A DNA stretch of 64,000 nucleotides from Prunella strophiata (GCA_036583965.1 JAZBQD010000021.1:17589266-17653265); one strand, 5' to 3'. Shown: positions 35,999-48,283, counted from the first letter of the stretch. Numbers and translations: made by a program. The notes: generated from the letters alone by a model not told the origin.

Positions 35999-38053
35999 AT
36001 AATCCCAAAGGAAAAAAAAAGAGTGTTGCTCAAAAAAAGTGCAAAGAGATTTAAATCTAAGCTGTTTTAATTTTAATTTTAAAATGGATTATTTTATCCT
36101 GCCAGTGTTTGTTGCAGGTGTCACTGCAGATCTTTGATACAGTGTTTAGTTTTTAATTCACACTTAATACGTGTTAGCTAATAAAAATCTCAGTCCCCAG
36201 TGATACTTGTGGCCTCTCAGGTGTTATTGTTATTGTCATTATGAAGTTCTTGTGTTTTATCCCACAGAATCTCTAAACATATAAAGAAATAAATGATTTC
36301 CTGCAGATAGAAGAGCAGTCAGCACTCACAGATCCCATGGACCAGCAGCACAGAGTCAATGGTGCAGATAAATTACTCAAAAGTTTGAGGTGTTGAGGCC
36401 CACAGTGAGGAAGAAAACACCAAAAATCCTTATTTTACAATTACTAAAATAAATGACTTGTGCTCTTTCAGCAGGCATAGAGGTATTGCTTGGTTATTTC
36501 TGTTCACATTGAAGTTTAGAGATTATTCCATGTGAAAAGCTCCCTGCCAGGCCAATACTGGAACAGTCCTGCCTTGAACCTTTCCCCAGTGCCAAACTGC
36601 TTTTTGGGGAGTGTGGATTTGGACAATTTTCACCATGAGTTCTTTGAGGTGATGTCCACACAGCCAAAAATACTCAGCCAGCTCTCACCACCCAACCCTT
36701 CTATCAGCACTTAAATTCTTTATTTATTAAATTGATGTTAAATTGTCCCAAGACACAGAAGGAGTCTAATGAAATGTTTAAATCTGAATAATTCCTCTTT
36801 GTCCTGTCAGACAGGACACCAGCAGTCTGTCAAACACAACCACACAACAACCACAATCTTCCCACCACTTAAGGAACCTTAACTAAATTTAGAGGTTTCA
36901 CAGTTCTCACCATCAATAATAATTCTTAATCTACTCTGTTGCTAATAGCCTTTGAAAAAATTGATATATTTATAAGAAAGACAAATATTGTGACAACTGA
37001 AGCACAATTTTAGGGCTGCTGCTGTTGAAGTGGTCCTGTTATGAAGAAAGATAAATTTCTAATTGACTGGAGGCCAGTGTTGCTTCCTGCCTCCTTCCTA
37101 ACCCTTATCACAAAATATAAAATGTTCAGAAAATAAATCCCTTTCAGAATAAGGTTCTGCAAAACTAAACCTGAAGAAATCTTGTGCTGATTCCTTTGCA
37201 CAACTGGAAAATACAAGAATCTCATCACATATTTTTTTCCTCCCTTCTTCCCCTGGCTTCTTTTCTGCCACCTGCTACAAACCCATGCCATATGTGGCTG
37301 CCACTGGTTCAGGGGACACACTTCAGCTCAAGAGCCTTTAAAAGTGCATTTCAACCATCTGAACACCAGCATTCCCTCTCCTGGAACAAACATCTTTATT
37401 TCTCAGAGGCAAAGCCCTTCAATTGTTTTATCTCAACCATTCAAATGAAAACATTCCTTCATGTAAAGTCAAACTTCCAAGGAGACTCTAAAAGCAAAAA
37501 TGATCACCCTTTTTTGTCTTTTACCTGCATGTTTCTCATTTTTTCTCTGTTAGGAGCTGAAAAAATTCAGCTTTCTATGCAAAACTTCACCAGCAGTATC
37601 TCTAAAACCAGTTAGAAGTTAGGCTTAGCATTTCCAATCCACCAACAGAAAAAAGAAAGAAAGCAACACCACAAGTAAGGATGAGTGTTTTAACACTGAT
37701 GACTATTTTTGAAGAGGGGTTGAAGTGCCATTTGGAATACATAAGTTCTCATGCCATTATGGTACAAAGAAATGGTTTCAAAATGAAATAAACCCTCTTG
37801 GGTTCTCAAAAAAGAATGATTTCATTTTTTTCTTTCCCCCTTCTCACAAACAGCAACCAGCTTCTGCATTGTTTTCCTGTGAGATAAGTTCTGCTTCACA
37901 GGAACAATCCTTTCTGCCTCACCATTCCTTAAGGCCCCCTTTCTCCTCCTTTTATCCTTTCCTCAAATTTATTTGTCCCTCACACAATCTCTCACCTTTA
38001 AACCCTTTCAAAAATTGATTCCAGGCTTTCTAAAAACCTCTCCAGCTCCCACT
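35999..38053. other. unique noncoding DNA
   Basis: No gene is recognised. An AATAAA on the minus strand at 37968-37973 (+ TTTATT) may serve the frame at 38054-38341. The 143-codon frame at 37184-37615 (+) has no domain I recognise. Confidence 0.5.
37968..37973 (-). promoter_or_regulatory. possible poly(A) signal AATAAA
   Basis: TTTATT on the + strand gives AATAAA on the minus strand about 80 nt past the stop of the 38054-38341 frame. AATAAA is frequent in AT-rich DNA, so it supports the frame only weakly. Confidence 0.2.
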
Positions 38054-38341
38054 TCAAAGATCTGGATCAACAGGAAAGCACAGAGACAGGACAGAATTTA
38101 TCCAGCTTTCCCCATTGTGGATTAGGAGTAGAAACACCTCCAATTCTCCTCTACATAAACTCCCATCTTCATTTAGGTCATTCCTCTCCACTTCACCCTC
38201 CAAAATTTCCAAGAGAAGATGGGAAGCAACACAATTTCCCAAACAACCTGTGAGCACCCCTAGGAGCTGCTGCCTGTCTCCAGGGATGGTTACAGCCAAA
38301 AACAACCCACAGAGAGCCAGGAATGCCACCAGATCCTCCAT
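38054..38341 (-). CDS. hypothetical small secreted protein with an EF-hand-like loop (speculative)
   Basis: The start chosen is the ATG at 38341-38339, because its context is good (purine A at -3, G at +4) and it is followed by a signal-peptide-like stretch, MEDLVAFLALCGLFLAV. The product would be 95 residues. An upstream ATG at 38452 in the same frame would bury the hydrophobic segment. At about residues 54-65 there is D-L-N-E-D-G-S-L-C-R-G-E, which meets the classical EF-hand loop pattern (D1, N3, D5, G6, L8, E12). It is followed by LEVFLLLI, with hydrophobics where the exiting helix needs them. The helix before the loop is a poorer match. A minus-strand AATAAA lies about 80 nt beyond the stop. 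A weak splice donor (CACAG/GTTGTT) lies at 38248/38247, so only the first 31 codons might be exonic. I do not recognise a homologue, and a chance frame is the more likely explanation. Calcium binding is an inference. Confidence 0.2.
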   Translation of the reverse strand: MEDLVAFLALCGLFLAVTIPGDRQQLLGVLTGCLGNCVASHLLLEILEGEVERNDLNEDGSLCRGELEVFLLLIHNGESWINSVLSLCFPVDPDL

Positions 38342-38537
38342 CCTCTGGTGGCTTTTTGGCAGATGAGTCTCCTGGGAAGCATGGAGCACCAAACTTCTCC
38401 TCTCAGCAGGAGTGGGGCTGCCAGGGCATTGTTTGAAATCCTGTCTGAACAATGTGGTGACAATTCCCCCCAGCTTCTGCTCTCCCTCACTTTGCTTGCT
38501 TGCAGCTATCAGGATTTAAAGTTCTTGCCTTCTGGCT

Positions 38538-38642
38538 CTTATCAGAGGTATACATTTGCTGTTGATAGCTTTTAGTGAAAGTTATTATTAGGCAACTTTT
38601 CACTTTTATCTCTTATCACTTTCTGCTCCAGAAAACGTTATC
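38538..38642 (-). promoter_or_regulatory. cluster of GATA motifs
   Basis: Four TTATC words (GATAA on the minus strand) occur at about 38539, 38606, 38613 and 38638, and one GATAG on the + strand at 38564, all within 105 bp. They lie 200-300 bp upstream of the small minus-strand frame at 38054-38341. Clusters of GATA sites are typical of enhancers, but AT-rich DNA yields some by chance. Confidence 0.3.
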
Positions 38643-41600
38643 ACTCCTTTCACTAAGTGTATGATAATTGGAGCTTTGAAATTACAGGTACAACACACAG
38701 AGATTTAATGGATCAATTTGACAAGCTAAAAGAATTCTAGTTCCCTTATCTATTTAGCATTTAAATAGTGCTTTTTCCTAATTAGTCTGTAGTTATAGTT
38801 ACCAAAGTAATTGTCAATGGCTGTAACCACAAATAAAGCAGATCTGTCAGAGCAAGCCTGATCTAACACTGGATCAGGACCTTTCCCAGCAATGAGTAAA
38901 TGCTCTACAAGGTTTCACTCAGAGCCAAACACCTCCTGAGACTTTGGAGGACTTTGATTAATGAACGACCCTCAAGAGAGACCAGTGACCTACTTTACAC
39001 CTACTTTCAGTCTTTTCAAGGAGTTTAGAGCAAAAAGGGAGCCAGGTTTTGCCATGCACCCTTTGGAATGCCCATTTGAGCCCTGTGGTTTAAATCTCTG
39101 CACAAGCACTCCTGACAGCCTAGGAAATGTCAGAGTTCTGGGACAGAGGCAGCTGTGTCCCCACAAAAGCCATCCCAGAGATCAGGAAAGTAACATAAAA
39201 AATAATGAGGAAAGAAACATCAAGGTTTTATCCTCTCCTTTGATGTTTGACCTAAGGGATAAAAAAATTAAAAAGCATTTTCTTCTTGGTATGTAAGAAA
39301 CATTTGTTCTGTTGTCCCCAAAGATCTAGCCTGAAAATCAATTAAAATGAACACAGGAAAAATGAGGAATCTCACAACTTGGGGGAACAGAAGCTTGTTT
39401 TTCCAAGCCCCAAGTGGTGCACCAAAGCAGAACCATGTTCTTCCAGCAGGGCAGAACCCAGAACCACAGATTTGTGTGGCCAATACCTGCACTTCTCTTC
39501 TTGGGTTCCTTCCCATGAAGAAAAGCTGTGTGAGGATCACACATCTCACAGAAAAACCTCCACCCCTCTTCCTCTCCTTCCTCCTTCCCAAATCACCCAA
39601 CTCTAATCATGCCAAACCCATTCCATTATTCACAATTATTCAATTATTATTTATGTGAATAATTTCCAAAGCATTTCCATTGCAAATGCTGCAGGATGTG
39701 CAATCCATTCCCTGAAGCAGGCAGTGAACTCTAACCAGACCACCACAGACCTTAATGTCATTTGTTACTGCTGAAAAGTGGAATATCTGCATTGGAAACC
39801 TGAAACAGAAACATCTCATTCAGACCCAACCCTTTCTCTCCAGCCCTGACTGCACACCCTGCAATAATCCCAGAGCCAAGTCACTGAGCCTGAAGGTTTG
39901 GAAATTCACTCTAAAAATGTCATCTCCCTCATGCAAGCTTTCCTACTTGTACAGAGATTATTCAGAATATCCCCCCTTGTCACTAGGGAGAGTGAACACA
40001 GTGAAATTTTGATTTTTTTTTTCCCCCTCAACATTAAAAAAAAATAAAGCCACCTTTACATTGTGACAGAAAAAAAAATGAAAAAAAGAAGCTGTGCTAC
40101 AACACAGAAAATTCAAGGTTTTTAGCATAGTACCTTTGAAAAGATATTTTCCAAATGCTTTTCCCCAGCTCTACACAAGGTTGCAAAGGAATCTTGTCAG
40201 CTGCTTCCATGCAGATTTTCATGGCAGGGAATCCCTTTGAGGATGAACATTTACCAAGGTTTTCCCCAACTCCAGGGCTCCTGGACAAAGACCAGCAAGA
40301 ACTTCCCAACAATATCCACATTCTGCTCCAGCCCTGCAACCTGATTTAGCTTCCTGCTAGGATTTTATTGCCTTTATACCCATGCAGAATCTTGCCCATT
40401 ATTTTCCTGCAGCTGCTTTACTGCCTCTGTCCATCAGAGGAATTTTCTGGAAAAATAGGAAACCATATGCTTCCAAGCAGATTTTTTTTTTTTTTTTTCT
40501 GCAGATACAAATTCTTTTTTTTTCTGCAGACAAAAAGATGCTCAGCAGAATTTATTTATTTCTTTTCACCTCACTGCTCTGCAAAGCACAGCTTTGTCCT
40601 TCTTCACCACAGAGAAGTTGGGTGTTTGAAATCCAGAGCTTAAAAAAGCCCAGTATTGGGTATCCATCCAAAATAAACAAAATAAACCAGACAAATCCAA
40701 ACATGCCAACAGCCTAAATTTGTAATTCTCAGGCAATGAAAATCTCTCTTCAGCTTTAATGAAAATTCACTTGCATAAGGCTGGAGGGATCATGCATGGA
40801 AGAGTGTAATTAAGGCCCACTGAGAATCTATGCAGTGATTGAATTCCTCACTAATTATTCAATCACCCATTGGCCCTGCTGCAGAAACCCTTGTCCTCTG
40901 TGAAATCCTCCCCAGCCAGGATTGTAGAGAAAGTCCTTGGTTTTGCATATTGGAATCAAAATTTTACATATATTTTTTTGTTTTGTTTTATTTTGTTCTT
41001 CTCATGAAAGCTTTAGACTTCAGTGAAGACACAGAAATTCCTGTAAAGTTGCACATTATTTTAAGTGTGTTTATGCCTTCAAAGCAGAAAAGAGAGAGTG
41101 AAGTCTCATACAAGCTCAGGAGATGAAGGAAAACCAGGAAAAAAAAAACATCTGTCGGAACTTCTGATGAAGCTCAGGGGTCTCAAAAATACATCCCAAC
41201 TTTCCTTAGAGGACAAACGTGGCTGTGAAGCCTGAGGAAAAAATCAGATACTGATCGAGGAGGGAAGGGTTTGTCTGTGACAAACAAAGGCATTTAAACT
41301 GAGGCAAGAAAACTCACATCAGGTAACAAGAAAAACCTTCCAGACTAAGCAAAGTACTGGAAAAGTGATTTGGGAAGCTGGAGAGTCTGACAGATCTTGA
41401 AAATATAATATACTTGAAAAGATAATTTACTAATATAATATAATATACTTGACCCTGATGGAGAAAAAATATGGAACAGCAGGATATTTTAAAAACTCTT
41501 CAAGCTCTATAATTACATAGACACATCCTATTTTCCCTTTCCAGTAGCTTGAGGACTGGCAGACAAAGATTTTGAATCCAATTTGTACAGTTCCCACAAG

Positions 41601-43273
41601 TTTTCCACTCTAATCAGAGGGAAGGTTCTCCTTACATCTCCTAAAGGCCAAAGAACTTCTCTCACCCTTAAATGAGCCCCAAACTCTGAGCATTTTGTTC
41701 CAAGCACACATCATTCAGTTTGAAATATGATTTGGTTTTGTTTCCCAGTTGTTACACTTGCATTTAAAAAAGAAAATCTATTGCAAGAGCTGTCACTTAA
41801 AAATATAAATTCAAAAACTGTCAAAATATATCTTCTCTCAATTTTTCAGAATTGATCTCAACCTTTTCCCTGTCAAGACAAGAGACACTTTTACAGATCC
41901 AATATTAATTTATGACTTGTTTTGGATGACCTACATATGCAACCAAAATAAAAAAAAATAAATTAACCCTCCACAACAGGATTTCTCTGATAAAAAGGAT
42001 ACACTCTTGTGCAAAAAGGAGCAGAAATAAAGAGCAGGGCTGTGCTAAACCCACATCCCAGGGCAGCCTTCTGTCTCAGCAGCAGCAGAGTCACACAGGA
42101 GCTCTGGAGGCATTGTAGGAAAACAGAGTTTTAGAAGAGAAATTTGGTTTAAAAGAGGAATTTAAAGAGAACCAAGCTGTGGCTCTGTGGGAAGCACAGG
42201 AATCTTTTCCCCAGTGATGAGGGGAGAGCTGGAAGTTGTTTGCTGATCACATCAGGTGTGGGGGCTGGCCTTGGGTGCCAGCCCTGAGATAAGGGTGCAG
42301 GCAAGGAGAGCCTGGAAATGGCTTTAAAAATGATCCTGAGAGATTGGACTGGGTGTGATAAAGAAAGAGGCACAGGAGGAATGTAAAGAGAGAGCAGAGA
42401 CACGGCCCAAGGAGCAGATAAGGGAAAGGAATCTTTGTGAAAGAATGGATTCAAGCCTGAGTGCCAAGTGAAAATAAAAGGATGTTTCTAGAGATTCTGT
42501 AGAAATCTCCTTGTGAATGTTGGCTGCAAGGATGTTTAGGAACAGCTGTCTATTCCAGAGACACTCCAGAAAAAGAATCTCAGCATGACTACAAGAATTA
42601 AGGAAAAATCTGAAAAACATCTCTAAAACATTCATTATTGCACCAAGCACTACATTTCCCTTACAATGTACAGCCCCTTTCTCTCCCTTTTCCATCAGTT
42701 CACAATTAAATTTGAATCTGCAAGTGTTGCCTTGGGATGGAAGGTTGCCTTCACATGAAGAAAACATCTTAAAGTCAGTTTTTCATTTCAATATGAAGAA
42801 TAATTGTGCAGCCAGCACAAGTGAGGCACGAGGAGCTCTGGGGAAAGGAGAACAGGAGCAAATAAAGACAATTCTGGCTGCCTGATGAATATTTCTTTAC
42901 TGCATCATCAAGGAAGGAAGGAGCTGAGGTCTCATTCATCTCCAAAGGAAATTGGTATTGGAAAAGTGGAAATTCCTCATTAGACATTAAAGAGGCAGAA
43001 AGCAATGTTCCCAGACATGGAACAGAGAAAAGGAGGGGAAATTATTGACAGTGTGCCAGGGCAGGGCAGGGTCCTGCTGGGCCCTGAGTGGGGATTTCAC
43101 ATCCCAGCTGCAGGAGGAGCAGCAGCAAGGCTGGAAACAACACCAAGTTTAACATTTTTTTATATAACTTTGTTCACCTTTGCCCAGATGGAATTGAGGT
43201 TTCTTCTCACAGGACTGTTTCAGCACTGGGGCTCTGATGAGTTTAACATTTCAGCAAGCTGGGACTAACAAAA

Positions 43274-43299
43274 GATAATGACCATTAATGATCATTATC
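43274..43299. repeat. 26-bp near-perfect palindrome
   Basis: GATAATGA at 43274-43281 pairs with TCATTATC at 43292-43299, and the centre CATTAATG is itself palindromic. Only one position pair (43282/43291) breaks the symmetry. Such a site could bind a homeodomain-type dimer, but this is not shown. Confidence 0.8.
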
Positions 43300-43320
43300 A
43301 TCTCCAAACATCACCCCTGG

Positions 43321-43343
43321 CATGGTCAGAGACACTGACCATG
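43321..43343. repeat. 9-bp perfect dyad CATGGTCAG/CTGACCATG
   Basis: The two 9-bp arms flank AGACA. The dyad lies only 21 bp downstream of the 26-bp palindrome. Together they make a compact patch of dyad symmetry in otherwise plain sequence. Confidence 0.85.
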
Positions 43344-44907
43344 GAAAACATCCATAAGAGAATGAAAAATGAGAAGCTAATTAATATCAAAGGTGAAGGA
43401 ATCAATAACCAATAACCAATAGGAACCCAAACACTAAGAACTGCATAACTTGGGACCAGTGGACATGGAAGCAGGGAATTCCTCTGGGTTTTGACTGTAG
43501 AATTATGGGGAAATCAAACAGAGATCATGTGGGATGGAATGATTCTCTCTGCACAGCCCAGGCAGTGTGTGGATGAAATTATTTCCGTGGCTCATCCTGG
43601 CCAGAACAACATCAAGGCAGCAATACCTTAATTCTCTAACACTCAAAATGTTGCTGGAGGGTTTTTGTTTTTTGGTGACACAGTGCCCTCCTCTCCAGGG
43701 ACAGAATTTCCATTGCCTGAACCAAACCATCCCTGTGCAGGAGGCAGCTTTTGTAAAACAAGCACCAACAAAACACAGAGAGAGAACCCTGGGGCCTCTG
43801 CTGCAGCTGGCATCTCAATCAAGCCAAAACCACAGCACAAACCAATGAAGAATAAATCAATTAATTTATTACAAGCTGTAGTTCTACTAAAAAAATCCCA
43901 ACAAAATGATTTAGTAATTCAAGTCCCCAGAAAAAAAAATTAACATATTGCATATAATCTGCTAAAATATTGGTTATACAAATTAATTCCTAAATGAACA
44001 CTGATTTTTCCACAGTTATTTCCAGACATGGCAGAGTTAAAAGCAAGTTAATGGCTCAAAAGTCAATTTTACCTCCATATTAGAATTTCCATTTGAAAAT
44101 GGATTTGTGCTTTCTCTCCCCATGATCTGAAAATTAAGAATTTAAAGTTCTCTCTCTGAATCTTAAAACAATTTTTAGATAGCTTCTTGAAATGTAAAAA
44201 TTAAATAGGAACATTAAATCTGAAATTAAAAAATGCAAAAATACAGTATTATGGAAATCCTGCAAAAGACCACTAATAGTTTGTTGAAATTCCTGATTTA
44301 TATGTCTAAATGAGATGTTTAAATCAGCATATATTTACAGGAACCTCTAATGTAAAAACCAGCTATTGTCTTTGTTAGCTTAACATTAACAGAACTTAAT
44401 TTATAGGATGCTCAAACCTGGACTTTAACATTGCCTGCTCTGTTGCCAAGATGAGATTTTCTGAAAAGCTCAGCTACAATTTATCTATCTAAGGAAAAAA
44501 AAAGAACAACATTTCATAAACTCAGGGTGTTTTCACTGAAACTCTGTGTCAAAGATGTCCTTGATGTGTTGATATATTCTGGAAACTGGGCAACTTTGGT
44601 TCTCAAGCAGGAGATGAGATCTTCTGACAACACAGCCTGGAGGAGATTTCTGCTGTAACATCTCTGAGGTAAAAAGGCACATGAAGGAGGAATTTGACCC
44701 TGCTGTGTCTAAGAAATATTGCCATCAGCTTTATCACAGACAGACAAAACCAGCACAGAAGTGAGGCTTTTCAGTGCCTCTCCAGAGGGAAAAAATTCAG
44801 GTGTTCAAGTTTGAAAGCTGTGGCCAATGGAAACACCAAACAGGAGTTCTTCAGGAGACACACAATAACTTTATGCACCAAAAGTTCTGTCAGAAGGACA
44901 TCCAGCA

Positions 44908-44976
44908 TAATAATAATAATGGTAATAATAGTAATAGTAATAAGAATGGTAGTAATAGTAATAGTAATAATAATAA

Positions 44977-45061
<85 letters not shown>

Positions 45062-45197
45062 TAATAATAATAATAATATAATAATAATAATAATATAATA
45101 ATAATAATAATAATATAATAATAATAATATAATAATAATAATATAATAATAATAATATAATAATAATAATAATAATAATATAATAATAATAATAATA

Positions 45198-45238
<41 letters not shown>

Positions 45239-45382
45239 TAATAATAATAATAATATAATAATAATAATATAATAATAATAATAATAATATAATAATAATA
45301 ATATAATAATAATAATATAATAATAATAATATAATAATAATAATAATATAATAATAATAATAATAATATAATAATAATAATA

Positions 45383-45414
<32 letters not shown>

Positions 45415-45476
45415 TAATAATAATAATATAATAATAATAATATAATAATAATAATAATAATAATATAATAATAATA

Positions 45477-45526
<50 letters not shown>

Positions 45527-45542
45527 TAATAATAATAATATA
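44908..45542 (+). repeat. long (AAT)n microsatellite with phase shifts
   Basis: About 635 bp of AAT/TAA repeats. The first 70 bp are degraded (TAATGG, TAATAG). The rest is pure except for dozens of single-base losses that create TATAAT junctions, each shifting the phase. The junctions fall at quasi-regular spacing, suggesting the array grew by duplicating blocks that already contained them. The long minus-strand frame (I/L/Y runs, 44871-45626) is read-through of the repeat, not a gene. Confidence 0.98.
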
Positions 45543-45852
45543 TAGAGCTAAACCCATCTCAAAGGCAAAATATCCCAGCAGCAAACAGACCCTGGGGGCT
45601 CTGTGTGGTGATGCCATGACACCCACAAGGCAGCTGAGGCTCTGCTGGGGAGCACACAGTCAATACTGAATGCCCACTCCATGGCAAAACCCCAATTTGC
45701 TTTATTTCCCCCCTGCTTGTGGGAATTGGAAAAACAGAAACTTCCACAGACACTGAAGGTTTGATCTGCAGCCTTAGAAGAAGATTGGATTGATGTAAAA
45801 AATGCAATACACAGATATTAAGCAGAAAAATCATAAACTTATATTTCTATAG
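45543..45852. other. unique spacer
   Basis: About 310 bp between the AAT array and the next LTR. Nothing is recognised. Confidence 0.45.
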
Positions 45853-46260
45853 TTGTAGGTGAGGATATGCCTTAAGTAAGTGAGAAACTGAACTGATAAA
45901 ATGGTGAAGGGTTTATAATGTGAGGATGTTGTTGTATGGAATAAACTAAAAGTTTAGAAGCTATAACAGAAGCATCAGTGTATCTGAGAGTTAGAAGCCC
46001 ATTGGACAAAAGTATCCACAAAATTAAGTAAAGGTGACAGGTCAGAAAAGCAAAATAAACCCTGTGGCATCTATTAATTGGGTTAGAAAGTTACATATTT
46101 TCTTGTAACAAAGAACTTGTGACTGCTCTTGAGCTATGGCCGAATGCTTGCTCCTCTAAAATCTCACAGCCTCTGAGACTGATGTTTATCAGAGCAATAA
46201 ATCCTTCTTAGCCTGAAAATAATTTCTAGAAATAGAAATTCTTCATTTCTAGCATGGACA
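45853..46260 (+). mobile_element. probable old solo LTR (avian ERVL-like)
   Basis: The sequence begins TTGTAGGTGAGGATATGCC. It contains CTTGTAACAAAGAACTTGTG and CTCTTGAGCTATGG, then GAGCAATAAATCC near the 3' end, which is the layout of an avian LTR in + orientation. Part of it resembles the 14.0-kb LTR (TCTTGTAACT-G--GTCTTGTGA). No target-site duplication or TG...CA pair is certain, so the ends are approximate. Confidence 0.5.
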
Positions 46261-47680
46261 ATGATACCTGGTGACCTTTTCAAATCACTCAGACATTCAA
46301 AAATTAAAAAAAAAAACAACCCATCCTGGCCAAAAGCAACTGTCTGAAACTAAAGAACTTTAACTGCAGCTGGGCTAAGCAGGAGGTAAAAACAGGCAAC
46401 AGGAGGCAGAACAATCTGGGGAGATGCCTCCTATGTTTTACTGCACTATTTCCATTCCAGACCTGCACAAATCCCAAATAACCTCATCAGAATCAATTGG
46501 AATAAACATGAAGTTATGGCAGAGCAGCCCAGGAGCCAGACCAGAGCACTCTCTGCAGGCAGCCCCTCTGCCCATGATTTCTTCTCCTTCAGGGTGAATT
46601 ATTTTATCCACTCTCTGGCCTGTCCCTGGTAACTTCACCCACCCTCCCCGTGGCCCTTCTGCTCTCCTTTGTGCTGATGAGGATGATGGTAGCTTTAACC
46701 TTCTGCAAGAAGTGAAGAAATTGGCTCACTGAGAAATCCCTGATTGGGTTTTGTCTCCTTCTACCCTTTTTTCATGGTTTATGGTTTGAGGTATGGGTTG
46801 TGCTGTGAGGGCTGGAGCCCCTGCACACTGCTCTGCTCATGAAATCTCCCTTTAATGCCACGTGAAATTTGAGGACTTTATTTAAGTAAACTTGCAGCGT
46901 GCCTGGCAGGGCTCTGAAAAGGCTTGCAAAAGGCTGTGGTTATCTCTGGAAGGGACTCATTTTGCCTTTGTACTCATCCTTTATCATCTTTAGAAAGCCA
47001 AGGGCTCTCAGGAAGCCTGTACACACACAGCACTATCAATAGAGGAGGAAAAATAAAACACCACCGACCCAGACGCTTGTTACCTTGAAATAAAGCAGGA
47101 AATGTAATTAAAAATTTCAATTACGGTTGGCATTTCTGATTCTGCTGCTGCAGGAGGCCATCTTGCCAAAATTGGCAAAGGAAGACTCCCTAGAGAGAAG
47201 CTCTGAACTCCAGTTCAGACCACTTTATTAATCATTCCATCATCATCAAAACAGTTTGAGTCAAACTCAGGATTTTATGATTAAATGTTACACTTTAAGG
47301 GCTGAATATTCAAAGAGATTCTCCCACAGCTACCTGCACACACGTGGCACTGAGTGCTCAGAGTGGCTGGGATGCTCTCACATCTGAATATTCAGGCTGA
47401 GATGGATCCCAGCAGGAGACAAGAGCCCAGCCCCATTTCCTCACACTGGAAATCCTGCTGGTGCTTTATTGGTAAAAACTGCAAATGGGCTCGTGGAACG
47501 TGGAGCCTGACATTTGATGTGCACAAATCTCACCACACACATCCCTGCAGATGCAGATTTCCCAACCTCATTTTCAAGCCTCATTGCCAGTTCTTCCTGG
47601 GCCCAGTTCTACCTTATTTATTACTGAAACTTGATTTGCATTTCCTTCCTTTTGGGGGTATGGCAGTGGCAGAGAATAAG
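46261..47680. other. mostly unique DNA with a possible LTR remnant near 47150-47340
   Basis: Around 47140-47340 the minus strand has AATAAAGTGGTCTGAACTGG followed by GCTTCTCTCTAGGGAGTC, and two perfect palindromes: TTGCCAA-AA-TTGGCAA (47163-47178) and TCTGAACT-CC-AGTTCAGA (47202-47219). This could be the R-U5 part of an LTR, but no matching copy is present in the window. The rest shows nothing recognisable. Confidence 0.35.
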
Positions 47681-48026
47681 TGACTTTTCTTTCAGAGAGT
47701 GGTGGAAGTTTTAGAATGTGCCACTGTTGTATTAAGGACAACTGAATGAAGCAACATGACTCCTGTGTCTTCCCAGAAGGCAAAACTGAGTTTTTTTAGA
47801 CTCACATTCTTTTTATAGACAGTTCTGAGAAGGTCAGACCTGCTTGGTCCTTTCTCAACACCCCCACACCATTGGCTAATTAGCAACAACATTCTTGTAA
47901 ACATCTTACAAGTAACAAGTTCAAAACACTACCTGCCTTAATTCTCTGAGCTTTCTCAAAACTTCCCAGGGCAATGCCTGGGAAAGTTCTGACTCCCTCC
48001 CTCTGAGCAGTCTGTCAGTCACCACA
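47681..48026 (-). mobile_element. probable solo LTR, minus strand
   Basis: Read on the minus strand the element starts TGTGGTGACTGACAG at 48026 and ends near AAAAGTCA at 47681 (TG...CA). In between it has CCAAT (+ ATTGG at 47871-47875) and, about 55 bp further along, a TATA box CTATAAAAAG (+ TTTTATA at 47811-47817), a normal U3 promoter layout. An imperfect target-site duplication may be AGAATA/AGAATG. No AATAAA is obvious. No internal viral sequence is attached. Confidence 0.55.
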
Positions 48027-48283
48027 AGAATGGATAAAAGCCCAAGGAAACTGCTGTGCAGGCAGGCTTTGCAAGGAGGGCACTCAGAACCAAGCACAAG
48101 TGTGTGTGTCACGGGTGCCTGTGAGCATCCCTCCCTCTCTCCCAGCTACTCACACACCTCTGCTCCAGTTAACTCCACACCTCCCTCAGCTTCCCACTGC
48201 CCAGGCCAGGCAGGGTTGGGACAGAGGTGAACCAAGAGGAGAACAGCCTGTGAAAGTGCTGGTGGAGAGAGTGAGGGGAGGGA
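48027..48283. other. spacer between LTRs
   Basis: About 260 bp of pyrimidine-rich sequence. Nothing is recognised. Confidence 0.4.

Larger units (their letters stand above)
38643..44907. other. unique noncoding DNA
   Basis: No gene is recognised. It contains A-runs near 40040-40090, T-runs at 40480-40500, a direct repeat of AATATAATATACTTGA near 41402 and 41440, and a pair of dyads at 43274-43343. The longest non-repetitive frame (42324-42767, minus, 147 codons) has no motif. Confidence 0.5.

Noticed and set aside
35607..36070. Poly-K/E/R and poly-L/F frames
   Set aside because: Translations of the homopurine array.
42324..42767. 147-codon minus frame, the longest non-repetitive one
   Set aside because: No motif, no splice or promoter context, and its length is within chance for AT-moderate DNA of this size.
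44871..45626. 251-codon minus frame of I/L/Y runs
   Set aside because: Read-through of the AAT microsatellite.
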